The translations under genes and the position numbers were made by a program. The notes under the pieces were generated by a model. The model did no database searches. It was not told the origin of the DNA and worked only from the letters and a program-made list of their open reading frames with translations. DNA of 64,000 nt from assembly GCF_009677585.1 (NCBI RefSeq), contig NZ_WKYV01000010.1:53599-117598 (forward strand), given 5' to 3'. Source of the DNA: Lactonifactor sp. BIOML-A5 (GTDB lineage: Bacteria > Bacillota > Clostridia > Lachnospirales > Lachnospiraceae). Numbering within the stretch: the first letter of the stretch is position 1; every line of letters begins with the position of its first letter. Below, in pieces: positions 10,101 through 17,104 of this stretch.

Positions 10101-10712
10101 CCAAAAGATTTTAAGGGACACAGCCTTTCCGTTTCGGACGTGGTAGTGCTTCATCAGAACGGACAGGACACCGCGCATTACGTTGACAGCGTAGGCTTCC
10201 GGCAAGTGCCGGAGTTTTTACAGGAGCAGAAGCAGCTTACCCCGGACGAGCTGACAACGGGCGAAACAATCCAGACACCGAGGGGGACTTTCCATGTGAC
10301 CGCCATGAGCCGGGAGCAGATAGAAGCCGCCGGATATGGCTTTCACCACCAGTCGGACGACGGAAAGTATCTGATTATGGGGAACGGGACGCGGGCGTTT
10401 GCTGTTGCCGCAGAGCAGCCGGAAAAGGCAAACCCCTTGAAGCATATCGAGGACACCGTAGAGCAGAACGACAACAACTTTGACGGTATCATCAACAACA
10501 CCCCTACCGTTGACGAACTGGAAGCAAAGGTTAAGGCGGGAGAAACAATTTCCCTTGTTGACCTGGCTAACGCGGTCAAAGCCGACAAAGAGCGCGGCAA
10601 GGAAGCGAAGCCGGAAAAGAAGCCCTCTATCCGGGCGCAGCTTAGGGCTGACAAGGAAAAGGCGCAGAAGAAAAACGCAAAGCAGAAATTACAGGATTTG
10701 GAAAGGAGCTGA
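7149..10712 (+). CDS. Multidomain anti-restriction fusion: ArdA + ArdC/Zn-peptidase + YodL + DUF4316
   Basis: A 1187-residue fusion. Residues 1-240 are an uncharacterised helical region; about 250-455 match the ArdA anti-restriction fold (acidic, FSILIDS...GVWLPMP); about 500-690 are an ArdC N-terminal single-strand-DNA-binding type domain, followed by a metallopeptidase motif HEIAH at 700-704 with downstream glutamates; about 920-1030 match YodL; the end matches DUF4316 with the tail KPSIRAQLRADK. In ICE2 ArdC and YodL are separate genes. ArdA mimics DNA to block type I restriction enzymes and ArdC protects incoming single strands, so the product probably defends newly transferred DNA. AAAGGAG precedes the ATG. 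It sits directly after oriT-like copy 1. Confidence 0.85.
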   Translation: MEKKKGYSMFERDKLDPADSMRIERNIYFEEQTADLSGLTALPLEQLQALREEYAAAEQAAFEALQEQAAAWDEQAGKTLAIDKAIEYVRTPEATHTANQWEATDYGKHISNRVYQMRYHISENTRYDREKEKSIPYSWTLSWSIYTNSPHNYGQAKIAGQERKVFADKAAMEKYLNGRIKAYQHLFTEVSPPIPPEYAEHFKVNGQLLPGYAIEGEERAQPTAEKAAPTTAEPPQDTEQRKERETINEQFSILIDSRSRFETGKPGGVWLPMPTTTEQLHAAMESVGITADNPQDFFINGYSSTEDCPFDLPLSVIQSASMDELNYFGKLLEMQSDGDKDKFAAAVTHGEYAGSMKDLINLAQNLDCYWLYPTVRSEEDYGYYLIDELDELELPEEAKKYFKYEEYGRDAVSKDKGQFTEQGYIYNNQNTFTEWYRGTENEIPKEYRVMSFPQPERGGQDKTFMDAAATEQTARTAAEQPQEPHPVIPIVLTAGKPAEKLKEITDRLEQGITELFDSERYKEYLKVMSKFHNYSFRNTVLIAMQKPDASLLAGFSAWKNNFERNVMRGQKGIKIIAPSPYKIKQEMQKIDPHTQKPIIGKDGKPVTEEKEITIPAYKVVSVFDVSQTEGKELPDIAVDELTGDVDRYKDFFAALEKTSPVPIAFENIEGGSHGYYHLEDKRIAINEGMSELQTLKTAIHEIAHAKLHDIDLNAPKDEQPRVDRRTREVEAESVAYTVCQHYGLDTSDYSFGYVAGWSSGRELSELKSSLETIRSAAAEIINSIDANFAELQKAQDKEQTAGQEQPTREGQEAAPQPEAPKKADTAGKEKPEAAPKEAFTPETIYRVRRNPYSDSRENSHLLQAYVTQENGRAKMGDVLYTGTPEKCRELMGQLKSGELTEGDVKQLYAKAQETAQTTGQDKDTFSIYQIKGGDETRDFRFEPYDRLQAAGNVVDKANYELVYSAPLAPETSLEDIYTRFNIDHPKDFKGHSLSVSDVVVLHQNGQDTAHYVDSVGFRQVPEFLQEQKQLTPDELTTGETIQTPRGTFHVTAMSREQIEAAGYGFHHQSDDGKYLIMGNGTRAFAVAAEQPEKANPLKHIEDTVEQNDNNFDGIINNTPTVDELEAKVKAGETISLVDLANAVKADKERGKEAKPEKKPSIRAQLRADKEKAQKKNAKQKLQDLERS

Positions 10713-10715
10713 CCC

Positions 10716-11669
10716 ATGCCGAAACAGAGTAAATTTGAGAACGTGGATTTGTTCGCTTCCCTCAATGCGGTTATGAAGCAGAACACAGGCTTTTACCAGA
10801 GCGACTTGGAGATTGACAAGGAGATTATCGCAAAGGCGGCGGCAAGCCCCCGCAAGGAGGACAAGACCCTTTTGTGGTTCTGCCGCCCGTCCGGGACGCA
10901 TTGCTTCCGGGAGCGCGACGTTTTCCTCAAAGACACCGCGCCCCACAACACATGGCGTTTCTACATGGAGCAGACGAGCGACCGCGTCCTTGCCTATGCA
11001 ATCGAGCTAACGGGGACGGAGCGCGGGAAAATCAAGGGCAATCTGTACGAACTGGACTACGCTAAACATTATGAGCGCGTCAAGGAAAAGGAGCTGCCCG
11101 CCGATACGGTGAAGCTGATTTATGAGCATGGGGAACGGGAGATACCCGCCGGACAGTTTTTCAACGGCAATCCCGATTATGAGCTTGGAAAGTTTGAACG
11201 CTTTGAAGCCGTACCCAACGACCCGGACGCGCTGCAATCGCTCTTACAGGAAGAACGGCGCAGCCGGGAGCAGCTTCCGCCGGGGGATTTCAAGGCGCAT
11301 ATCGCCGCATTGCGGGACGGGCTGATTGAAACGGAAGCGCGGCGCATTGTACGGGAAATGAAGCGGCACGACACGCCGAACAGCCCCAACAAGACCCATT
11401 TCATGGTAGAGCTTTCCCCGGCGTTCATGCAGCTTGCAGCCACAAAGGACACTGACCGCCTTTTCTCCATGCTGCCCTACAAGACCCTTGCCTTTTCCAA
11501 AATCGAGGGCAGACATGGGACGTATGCGCTGATTGACAAGGGGGAGAACCGGGACAGGAAGATAAGGAAGCCCCGCCCCTCTATCCGGGCGCAGCTTAAA
11601 GCAGACAAGGCAAAGACCGCCCCGAAAAAGGCGGCGGCAAAAACAAAAAATCACGATATGGAGGTATGA
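10716..11669 (+). CDS. Conserved ICE protein with DUF4316-like C-terminal tail
   Basis: A 317-residue soluble protein starting three bases after the previous stop, with GGAAAGGAG upstream. I do not recognise a catalytic motif. Its last 40 residues (RPSIRAQLKADKAKT...) closely match the tail of the upstream anti-restriction fusion, which suggests the two products are handled by the same partner. The body has mixed alpha/beta character with many charged residues. It is cotranscribed with the fusion gene and TTRAP. Confidence 0.65.
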   Translation: MPKQSKFENVDLFASLNAVMKQNTGFYQSDLEIDKEIIAKAAASPRKEDKTLLWFCRPSGTHCFRERDVFLKDTAPHNTWRFYMEQTSDRVLAYAIELTGTERGKIKGNLYELDYAKHYERVKEKELPADTVKLIYEHGEREIPAGQFFNGNPDYELGKFERFEAVPNDPDALQSLLQEERRSREQLPPGDFKAHIAALRDGLIETEARRIVREMKRHDTPNSPNKTHFMVELSPAFMQLAATKDTDRLFSMLPYKTLAFSKIEGRHGTYALIDKGENRDRKIRKPRPSIRAQLKADKAKTAPKKAAAKTKNHDMEV

Positions 11670-11671
11670 GC

Positions 11672-11878
11672 ATGATTAGACTGACTGTTGAAGAAACAAA
11701 CCTTTTGAGCATTTACAACGAGGGCGGCAAGCGGGCTTTGATTGAGAATGTCAACGCCGCGCTGCCCTACATGGACGCGGATATGCGGGAGCTTGCAAAG
11801 CGCACCCTTTCCAAAGTGGACGCTTTGACCGAAGCGGAATTTGCAGAGCTTCCCATTTACGCCGCTGATGAAGTATGA
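11672..11878 (+). CDS. TTRAP family transposon-transfer assisting protein
   Basis: A 68-residue helical protein beginning MIRLTVEETNLLSIY. It resembles the TTRAP (PF14203-type) family found in Clostridia conjugative transposons; function is only inferred from context. GGAGG at 11,660-11,664 is seven bases before ATG 11,672, which is a better start than the ATG at 11,666 overlapping the upstream stop. The ICE2 homologue (26,290-26,520) starts MAKIQFEQDEYL, in agreement with this choice. Confidence 0.8.
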   Translation: MIRLTVEETNLLSIYNEGGKRALIENVNAALPYMDADMRELAKRTLSKVDALTEAEFAELPIYAADEV

Positions 11879-12240
11879 ACGGGGTTAAGCGGCTGACGCC
11901 GCCCCAGAGCCGGAAAGTCAACGCCCTTGTGCGCCGGACGTGCTGCAATTATGATAACGGGAACTGTATCTTACTGGACGACGGGGACGAGTGCGTTTGT
12001 CCGCAGCTCATTTCCTATTCGCTTCTCTGCAAGTGGTTCCGGGCTGCGGTGCTTCCCGCCGACAGGCTACTCTATGCGGAGCTTTACCAGACAGGGGACA
12101 AGAAGAAGTGTACCGAGTGCGGCGCGTTCTTTGCGTCAACCTCTAACAGTGTCAAATACTGCCCCGTCTGCCGGAAGCGTATCACCCGCAGACAAGCTGC
12201 CGAGCGCATGAGGAAAAGACGCACCCCTGTTACGCAGTAG
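11875..12240 (+). CDS. Cysteine-rich VLP family protein
   Basis: A 121-residue protein with cysteines in CCNYDNGNC, CVCPQL and a C-terminal zinc-ribbon-like pattern CTECGAFF...YCPVCRKRI. It matches the Cys_rich_VLP family (PF14194) known from conjugative elements; the family function is unknown, but the zinc knuckles and basic end suit nucleic-acid binding. It starts in an ATGA overlap with TTRAP and ends the plus-strand operon; the stop codon lies in one arm of a 12-bp inverted repeat. Confidence 0.82.
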   Translation: MNGVKRLTPPQSRKVNALVRRTCCNYDNGNCILLDDGDECVCPQLISYSLLCKWFRAAVLPADRLLYAELYQTGDKKKCTECGAFFASTSNSVKYCPVCRKRITRRQAAERMRKRRTPVTQ

Positions 12241-12340
12241 GTGCGGAAAATCCCTTGATTTACAGGGCTTTCCGGGCGTGAAAATCGGATAGGCGATACT
12301 TTATACCTTTACCCCCGAAAATGGCGTTCTACTGCGTAAC
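12229..12340. repeat. 12-bp perfect inverted repeat flanking an 88-bp spacer
   Basis: GTTACGCAGTAG at 12,229-12,240 (ending with the stop codon of the Cys-rich VLP gene) and its exact complement CTACTGCGTAAC at 12,329-12,340. The spacer has no gene. It could be a long hairpin in the 3' UTR or the scar of a small insertion. Confidence 0.6.
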
Positions 12341-12368
12341 ATTCACGAAAACAGCACCCATAAAAAGA

Positions 12369-12405
12369 CAGGGCGCGGAAGTCATATACTGGCTTCCGCG
12401 CCCTG
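12369..12405. terminator. Bidirectional intrinsic terminator
   Basis: Perfect 13-bp stem CAGGGCGCGGAAG / CTTCCGCGCCCTG with an 11-base loop, T-rich on the plus side (TTCTTTTTTT) and on the minus side (TCTTTTTA). It separates the convergent plus operon and the minus HTH gene at 12,418. Confidence 0.92.
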
Positions 12406-12417
12406 TTCTTTTTTTGC

Positions 12418-12669
12418 CTATCTGACATTTCCCTTTTCCATTTCTTCAAGCGGGAACTGCGGGAGGGCTTCTATCAGCTTCTTTGTGATAGACTGGCGCA
12501 TATCTTCGTTGATTTCCTGTTTCGTGCTTCCGTCTGGCTGTCTGACCGCTACCGTCGATAGCCTGTCGATTTCGTCCTTGTAGCAATCCACGACTTTCTC
12601 CACCGCCCATTTCTCCCCGGCAACGGCGGCGCGTATGGTTTCATATTCCGGCATTTTCTGGTTTTCCAT
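12418..12669 (-). CDS. HTH-domain (Tn916 ORF7/8-like) regulatory protein
   Basis: An 83-residue protein (MENQKMPEYETIRAAVAGEK) resembling the short sigma-region-like helix-turn-helix proteins of conjugative transposons, with the internal motif AVEKVVDCYKDEIDRL. A related gene is at 17,526-17,786 in the same element. The ATG at 12,669 is chosen because GGAG lies eight bases before it; the open frame to 12,705 has no such support. It follows the relaxase gene and is probably cotranscribed with it. Confidence 0.7.
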   Translation of the reverse strand: MENQKMPEYETIRAAVAGEKWAVEKVVDCYKDEIDRLSTVAVRQPDGSTKQEINEDMRQSITKKLIEALPQFPLEEMEKGNVR

Positions 12670-12732
12670 GCTCAACGCTCCTCTGCTTTTTGATAGCCCT
12701 ATCATAGCACAGCGGCGGGGATTTTGCTATCC

Positions 12733-14079
12733 TTATCCGCGTTCTGTTTCCTTTTCCCGTTCCGGCTGTCTGTCTGCCTGTAAAATGCTGTCAATGTTCT
12801 GCTTGATAATATCATATTCCCGGACTTTCTTTTTCAATTTTCCATAGTCGGCGTAAAGGGCTTCTTTCTGCGCTTGGAGGGCTTCATACTCCGATTGCAG
12901 CGCGGCGAGGTTCGGGAGCTTCGCAATGCCCGCCGCTTTCAGTGACCTTACGGCGGCTTCATGGAGGATAATTGCCTGTTCCTGTCCGGCGCGGTACTTC
13001 TCCCTGTTCCTTGCCTTGCGGTATGCGTCATAGACAGGCTTTGTCTTTTGATAGGTGGAAACATTCTTGATAAGCACCGCCATTTCCGCAAGCCGCTTTT
13101 CGGCGTTCTTCAATGCGTCTGCCGCCTGTCCGCTTTCCGCTGCCATTTCCTCAATCCGGCTGACTAAATCCGCGTACTGCTCAATCTTATGTTCCGTCAA
13201 GAAATTCATTGTTTTAGCTGCCTGTTTCAGATTGTGGATTTTCGCCCACTGTTCATAGCCCTTACTCTGCGCTGCCTTGATACTGTTCTCAATGTCGATA
13301 AGCAGCGACACGCCGCGCTGCTCTCTGGGAGCTTTCGCCACCTTTGTCCGTCTGCCCGCTATCCGTTCCCTTACGGCTTCCTCTGTATAGTCTGCGCCGA
13401 GGGTTTTAAGGCGGGTGAAGCGTTCCTGTCCGGGGGCGCGGCATGATACATATTTCCCCGGCTTTATCTCATAGCCCGCCGCCTGTAACCGCGTTAGCAA
13501 TTCCTCAAAACTGGAAACTTGGGGGATAAGCGCGTCAACAGTGGTTTTCAGCTTGCCTTTCCAACTTGTACCCGTCTTTTCTGCCTGGTACTCCGCATAG
13601 CTCTTTCCCTTGCTGCCCTTGCCGGGGACGACAACGGACAAGCCATTTTCCCGGCACAGCTTGTCGCTCATGTTCCGTATGCCGTAATAGCTCCTTTTGT
13701 TGGAATTGTATTTATGGTGGTCTACAAAGTTCACCGCGCAAAAAATGATATGGTTATGGACGTGTCCTTTGTCAATGTGCGTCGTGAGTACATACTCATG
13801 CTGCCCCTTTGTTACCGCGTCGGCAAGCTGCTTTCCGATTTCATGGGCTTTCTGATAATCGACTTCCCCCGGCTCAAAGGACTGTATCAGATGAAAGGCT
13901 AAATTGTTCCCCTTTTGGAGTGCTTGCGACAGGGTATATTCAAACTCAATATCTGCCGTTTCATAGGAGCAACCGAAAGAGGACACAAGCATTTTCCCGT
14001 CCGTCTTGTCCGGGTTTTCGATATAGTCAAGGGCTTTGCTTAGAGTGCTTTTAATAGGCTTAATCTTTGTAACCGCCAT
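12733..14079 (-). CDS. mobA: MobA-type relaxase (MOBP, VirD2-like)
   Basis: Nicks oriT and leads the transferred strand into the recipient. The metal-binding three-histidine motif is HIDKGHVHNH at residues 101-110 and a candidate catalytic tyrosine is in ALDYIENPDKT (Tyr19). The C-terminal half is a long coiled coil with basic and acidic blocks ending in EREKETERG. It overlaps mobC by 40 bases, the usual arrangement. No second relaxase occurs in the window, so this enzyme may also serve ICE2 in trans. Confidence 0.94.
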   Translation of the reverse strand: MAVTKIKPIKSTLSKALDYIENPDKTDGKMLVSSFGCSYETADIEFEYTLSQALQKGNNLAFHLIQSFEPGEVDYQKAHEIGKQLADAVTKGQHEYVLTTHIDKGHVHNHIIFCAVNFVDHHKYNSNKRSYYGIRNMSDKLCRENGLSVVVPGKGSKGKSYAEYQAEKTGTSWKGKLKTTVDALIPQVSSFEELLTRLQAAGYEIKPGKYVSCRAPGQERFTRLKTLGADYTEEAVRERIAGRRTKVAKAPREQRGVSLLIDIENSIKAAQSKGYEQWAKIHNLKQAAKTMNFLTEHKIEQYADLVSRIEEMAAESGQAADALKNAEKRLAEMAVLIKNVSTYQKTKPVYDAYRKARNREKYRAGQEQAIILHEAAVRSLKAAGIAKLPNLAALQSEYEALQAQKEALYADYGKLKKKVREYDIIKQNIDSILQADRQPEREKETERG

Positions 14080-14369
14080 ATCTCCGCAAGCACCCCCTTT
14101 ATTTCCTCTATGTCCTCTTGGTATGCGTTCCCCGTCGCGTTTACGCGGCGTGCTATCTGGTTGACGTTGACACCGATTTTCTGTATCTCTGCGGTCATAG
14201 CCTTTATATCGGCGTGGTCTATCTGAATGATATACCCGTCAATGGCAATCTTCCGCAGATACGCCGCCATGTTCCGGGTGGGTACGAGCTTCATTTTTTC
14301 CAGTATTAAATCCCGTTCCGCTTCCGTCACTCTGAATTTGATTTGCACTGTCCTTTTGCGTCCGTCCAT
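14040..14369 (-). CDS. mobC: MobC relaxosome accessory protein
   Basis: A 109-residue protein with an N-terminal ribbon-helix-helix-like part (RTVQIKFRVTEAERDLI) and the MobC signature GVNVNQIARRVN. MobC proteins bind oriT and help the relaxase reach the nick site. The start at 14,369 (MDGRKRTVQ) has AAAGGAG eight bases upstream; the frame is open to 14,420 but that would run into the oriT-like block. Confidence 0.92.
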   Translation of the reverse strand: MDGRKRTVQIKFRVTEAERDLILEKMKLVPTRNMAAYLRKIAIDGYIIQIDHADIKAMTAEIQKIGVNVNQIARRVNATGNAYQEDIEEIKGVLAEIWRLQRLSLLKAL

Positions 14370-14395
14370 GTGTTCGCTCCTTTCCTTTCCGTTCC

Positions 14396-14495
14396 GAGGG
14401 TTTGGGACACTTCCCAACAAGCAATTTTCAACCGACGCGCCGCAGCGCGGGAGGGCGAAAATACGGAAGTGGTACCCGCTTCCTATGCTTGCTAC
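14396..14495 (-). other. oriT-like palindromic block, copy 2 (upstream of mobC)
   Basis: Read on the minus strand it runs from TAGCAAGCATAGGAAGCGG through GGTACCACTTCCGTA, a 40-base GC-rich variable middle, then GCTTGTTGGGAAGTGTCCCA and AACCCTC, ending just before the mobC ribosome site. It is the inverted counterpart of 6946-7046. Position beside mobC/mobA makes this the more likely functional oriT. Confidence 0.65.
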
Positions 14496-14636
14496 GAATG
14501 TTTTTATCCTTTAGGCTCTTATCACCTACTACGGAGAAAAAGCGATTTTGCCAAACTTACGCAAAAGAAAAACGCTGCAACCTCAAAAAAGATTACAACG
14601 CTTTCTAAATCCTGTTCAGTTTTAAGTCGGACATTC

Positions 14637-14990
14637 CTATTCGCCCTCTTTTTCGACTTCGGAAATCTCCTTTGCCGTTGCGGTTACAATCCGTATGCCT
14701 GTATCGCTCATACCGTCAAGAAGCGCGTCAAGCTGCCGCCGCTGCGTGTTCTTCTCCGGCGGCGTTTCTAAAAGGAATTGGTCTACGGATATATGGTAAC
14801 GCTGTATCAGCTCAAAGAATATCTGTAAACTTGGGTGCTGCCCCTTGTTCTCAATGTTCGCAAGGTAGCGCGGCGAGATAAACATTTCGTCGCCTACTTT
14901 CTTGCGGCTCTCCTTGCATCCCTCACGCGCTGCCTTTATCGCTGCCCCAAAAGCCTTAAAGTCGTATCGTGGTACTGGTCTTTTTGCCAT
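14637..14990 (-). CDS. XRE-family transcriptional regulator
   Basis: A 117-residue protein with an N-terminal helix-turn-helix of the XRE/Cro type (about residues 12-70; FISPRYLANIENKGQHPSLQ) and a helical C-terminal part (RRQLDALLDGMSDTGIRIV). It lies between mobC and the AT-rich resistance-like cargo and is probably a local repressor of the mobilisation genes or of its own promoter. The 260 bases between it and mobC show no further gene. Confidence 0.85.
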   Translation of the reverse strand: MAKRPVPRYDFKAFGAAIKAAREGCKESRKKVGDEMFISPRYLANIENKGQHPSLQIFFELIQRYHISVDQFLLETPPEKNTQRRQLDALLDGMSDTGIRIVTATAKEISEVEKEGE

Positions 14991-15086
14991 AGTTATTCAC
15001 CCTATTACATTTTACTGTTCCCCTTTCTTCTTGGATATGTCTACGTAGTTCTATCAGTTAGCCAAAATAATTCATATATATATATG

Positions 15087-15114
15087 TTGACAACAAGCTG
15101 CTTTTGTATATAAT
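15087..15114 (+). promoter_or_regulatory. Sigma-70 promoter of the KTR/rRNA-methylase cargo
   Basis: TTGACA at 15,087-15,092, a 16-base spacer and TATAAT at 15,109-15,114. It precedes the leader peptide and attenuator and is the only consensus promoter before the cargo operon. Confidence 0.85.
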
Positions 15115-15139
15115 ATTATATAAAAGGGGGGGAATGTTT

Positions 15140-15166
15140 ATGTTACATAGCATGCGTATTCGATAA
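15140..15166 (+). CDS. Leader peptide of a translational/transcriptional attenuator
   Basis: Eight-residue ORF MLHSMRIR preceded by GGGGGGAA. Its DNA (about 15,147-15,171) can pair with 15,218-15,240, so ribosome stalling on it would change downstream folding. Such short leaders control ribosome-targeted resistance genes (erm, cat, tet(M) class). Assigned from position and pairing, not from homology. Confidence 0.6.
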   Translation: MLHSMRIR

Positions 15167-15167
15167 G

Positions 15168-15356
15168 CATTGAAATCAAAAAAGATTTTTCCCATTTTCA
15201 ATATGGGCTTTTTTGTCATGCTTATTTTGCGTATGCTATACAACAAAACTAACGACGTATAGACATAGTATAAAAACTATGCCTTAATTTTGTTGTAGTA
15301 TTATATGTATAAATGCAGGTCAATGCTCATGTTGAAAATTGACCTGCATTTTTTTG
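15168..15356 (+). promoter_or_regulatory. Attenuator region with alternative hairpins and terminator
   Basis: Between leader peptide and KTR gene there are a T-rich hairpin (CCCATTTTCAATATGGG then CTTTTTT, about 15,190-15,217), the anti-leader arm 15,218-15,240, an outer stem pairing about 15,238-15,251 with 15,291-15,305, and a strong terminator: the stem AATGCAGGTCAAT / ATTGACCTGCATT ending in seven T at 15,313-15,356. Drug-stalled ribosomes would be expected to release termination; this mechanism is inferred. Confidence 0.7.
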
Positions 15357-15374
15357 CGCAAAAGGAGAAATATT

Positions 15375-15554
15375 ATGCTTGAAAAATATTGGATAAAATG
15401 TCCAATTTGTAACGGAAAGACGAGGGTTCAAGTATTTTATAATACGGTATTAAGAAATTTTCCTCTTTTCTGCCCTAAATGTAAATTAACGCATATCGTT
15501 GATGTTGAAAAACTAGAAATCATAATCAAAAACTCTGAAAAACAAACTTTTTAA
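15375..15554 (+). CDS. Cysteine-rich KTR domain protein
   Basis: A 59-residue protein MLEKYWIKCPICNGKTRVQV with two CxxC pairs (CPIC, CPKC), matching the Cys_rich_KTR family (PF14205) seen next to resistance genes in Clostridia elements. It probably binds zinc; its function is unknown. AGGAG at 15,363-15,367 is seven bases before the ATG; the upstream in-frame ATG at 15,339 lies inside the terminator stem and is rejected. It is followed 23 bases later by the rRNA methylase gene. Confidence 0.82.
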   Translation: MLEKYWIKCPICNGKTRVQVFYNTVLRNFPLFCPKCKLTHIVDVEKLEIIIKNSEKQTF

Positions 15555-15577
15555 TTTTGAAAAGGAAGGATATTTAA

Positions 15578-16567
15578 ATGAAACACTTACCTAAAAGTAC
15601 ACCTACGGAAATATTGAATGACCCATACGGATTTACTTACAAAGAAATGTCGGAAGTAATTGGAGAGGATAAAGCAAGAGCCTTATATACGGAATTGTAT
15701 AAACAGCCATTTCACAAAGAAAATCTATCAATATCAACAAAAAAAGTCTATAAAAGTAGCGATACTGAAAAGTATGTTTATGAATTGAAAGATAACAGGT
15801 ATATTGAAACGGTTTTTATTAAACGGCGAGATGGTGGGACTGTTTGCGTAAGTACGCAAGTTGGTTGTTCTGTTGGCTGTATTTTTTGTGAGTCCGGACG
15901 CAATGGTTTTGTTCGTAATCTAACACCGTCTGAAATTGTGCAGCAGGTTGTATTGATACGTCAAAAAGTAAATCGTATCGTTTTTATGGGAATGGGAGAA
16001 CCTTTATTCAATTACGACAACTTGATTGCAGCAATCCATATTCTTCGAGATAGAAATGGACTTAACTTTCCAACCGACGGCATTACCGTATCAACAGTTG
16101 GTCCAGTTAATCAATTAAAAAAATTGCGCGAAGAACATCTAAAAATTCAGTTGACAATATCTTTACATGCAGCAACACAGGCTGCGAGAAACTGTATCAT
16201 TCCTCATATGCACATGTACGCTATTGAAGATGTTGTTAAGCAAGCATTGTCCTATTCTCAAAGGCATAATCGAAAAGTGGTATTTGCGTATTTGCTTTTA
16301 CCAGGTATAAATGACCGTTCCTCAGATATAAGGCAACTTGCAAAATGGTTTAAGGGCAAAAATGTTATGATTAACGTGCTGCAATACAACCCGACGAGTA
16401 ATTCAAAAATTAGAGCACCACAAAAACAAGAAATGGTTGCGTTCAAACATCAATTAGAGCAAACAGGACTTGAAGTTACCATGAGAGTTTCTCATGGTAG
16501 AGAGATTAAAGCAGCTTGTGGACAGTTAGCTAATACATATAATAAAGCCAAAAAACAACAGAAATAA
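15578..16567 (+). CDS. Radical-SAM 23S rRNA A2503 methyltransferase, Cfr/RlmN-like
   Basis: A 329-residue radical-SAM enzyme of the RlmN/Cfr family, which methylate A2503 in the peptidyl-transferase centre of 23S rRNA. The iron-sulfur motif is C97-SVG-C101-IF-C104, the GMGEP motif follows, and the methyl-carrying cysteine is present in KAACGQL (Cys314). It is shorter at the N-terminus than housekeeping RlmN. Carriage on an ICE, AT-rich codon use against a GC-rich element, and an attenuator upstream suggest a resistance-type (Cfr-like) enzyme giving protection from phenicols, lincosamides, oxazolidinones and pleuromutilins, but C8 versus C2 specificity cannot be decided from sequence alone. 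Confidence 0.8.
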   Translation: MKHLPKSTPTEILNDPYGFTYKEMSEVIGEDKARALYTELYKQPFHKENLSISTKKVYKSSDTEKYVYELKDNRYIETVFIKRRDGGTVCVSTQVGCSVGCIFCESGRNGFVRNLTPSEIVQQVVLIRQKVNRIVFMGMGEPLFNYDNLIAAIHILRDRNGLNFPTDGITVSTVGPVNQLKKLREEHLKIQLTISLHAATQAARNCIIPHMHMYAIEDVVKQALSYSQRHNRKVVFAYLLLPGINDRSSDIRQLAKWFKGKNVMINVLQYNPTSNSKIRAPQKQEMVAFKHQLEQTGLEVTMRVSHGREIKAACGQLANTYNKAKKQQK

Positions 16568-16597
16568 TTTAATTAAAAGAGCCAGACGCACAGACGC

Positions 16598-16646
16598 AGA
16601 GCCGATAATATGCAGTTTGAAATACTGCTGTTATCGGCTCTTTTTT
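16598..16646 (+). terminator. Intrinsic terminator of the cargo operon
   Basis: Stem AGAGCCGATAA / TTATCGGCTCT (16,598-16,608 with 16,631-16,641) followed by TTTTTT. It ends the KTR/methylase transcript. Confidence 0.9.
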
Positions 16647-16817
16647 GATTTTAATTTGTGCCCCTAATAACCATATTGGAGCAAAATCAGAACTGTTGCT
16701 TGTCGTTCTTTGATTTCCGCAGCAGCTTTGAAAAATCAAAGCCGCCGTTTCTTTTTATCTTCTAATGAAATGACGCGGTATCACTGTTGAAATCGGCGGC
16801 TAAAGGAGGTAGCCGCC

Positions 16818-17003
16818 ATGAAGCAAAAAGCATATCGACAAAATCCGACAGTTATTGACTTATCAAAAAAAGCCCGCCCACCACCGGGGGAAACTACGCT
16901 TATATATATGAACTGTCTAATCATCTGGATACTGCTTACAATGCCTATGCGCCCGTCCGGGCTTTTCGGACGGGCGCATTTTGTACGTTCAAAAAATTTT
17001 TGA
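16818..17003 (+). CDS. Small hypothetical protein, doubtful
   Basis: A 61-codon ORF (MKQKAYRQNPTVIDLSKKAR) with an excellent AAAGGAGGT upstream. The ORF runs through a terminator hairpin (16,948-16,978), so if translated it probably ends as a short leader or is a decayed remnant. No family recognised. The stretch 16,650-16,817 before it contains no gene. Confidence 0.35.
   Translation: MKQKAYRQNPTVIDLSKKARPPPGETTLIYMNCLIIWILLTMPMRPSGLFGRAHFVRSKNF
16948..16983 (+). terminator. Hairpin terminator upstream of the sigma-factor gene
   Basis: Stem TGCGCCCGTCC / GGACGGGCGCA (16,948-16,958 with 16,968-16,978) followed by TTTTGT. Confidence 0.75.
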
Positions 17004-17104
17004 AGAAATTTCAAAAAATCTTCGGCGTTTTTGAAAAACGCCGTATTGCCCCGCGAAAAGGGGGGAAGCACCACCAACTTTCCAACGAGAAAGGAGGTGA
17101 GAAT

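Noticed and set aside
9231..10205. A 324-codon minus-strand ORF inside the anti-restriction fusion
   Set aside because: Shadow frame in GC-rich DNA; no domain, no start signal, and the plus frame is clearly coding.
14239..14424. Alternative small minus-strand ORF in the mobC region
   Set aside because: Out of frame with the clear MobC homology and without its own ribosome site.
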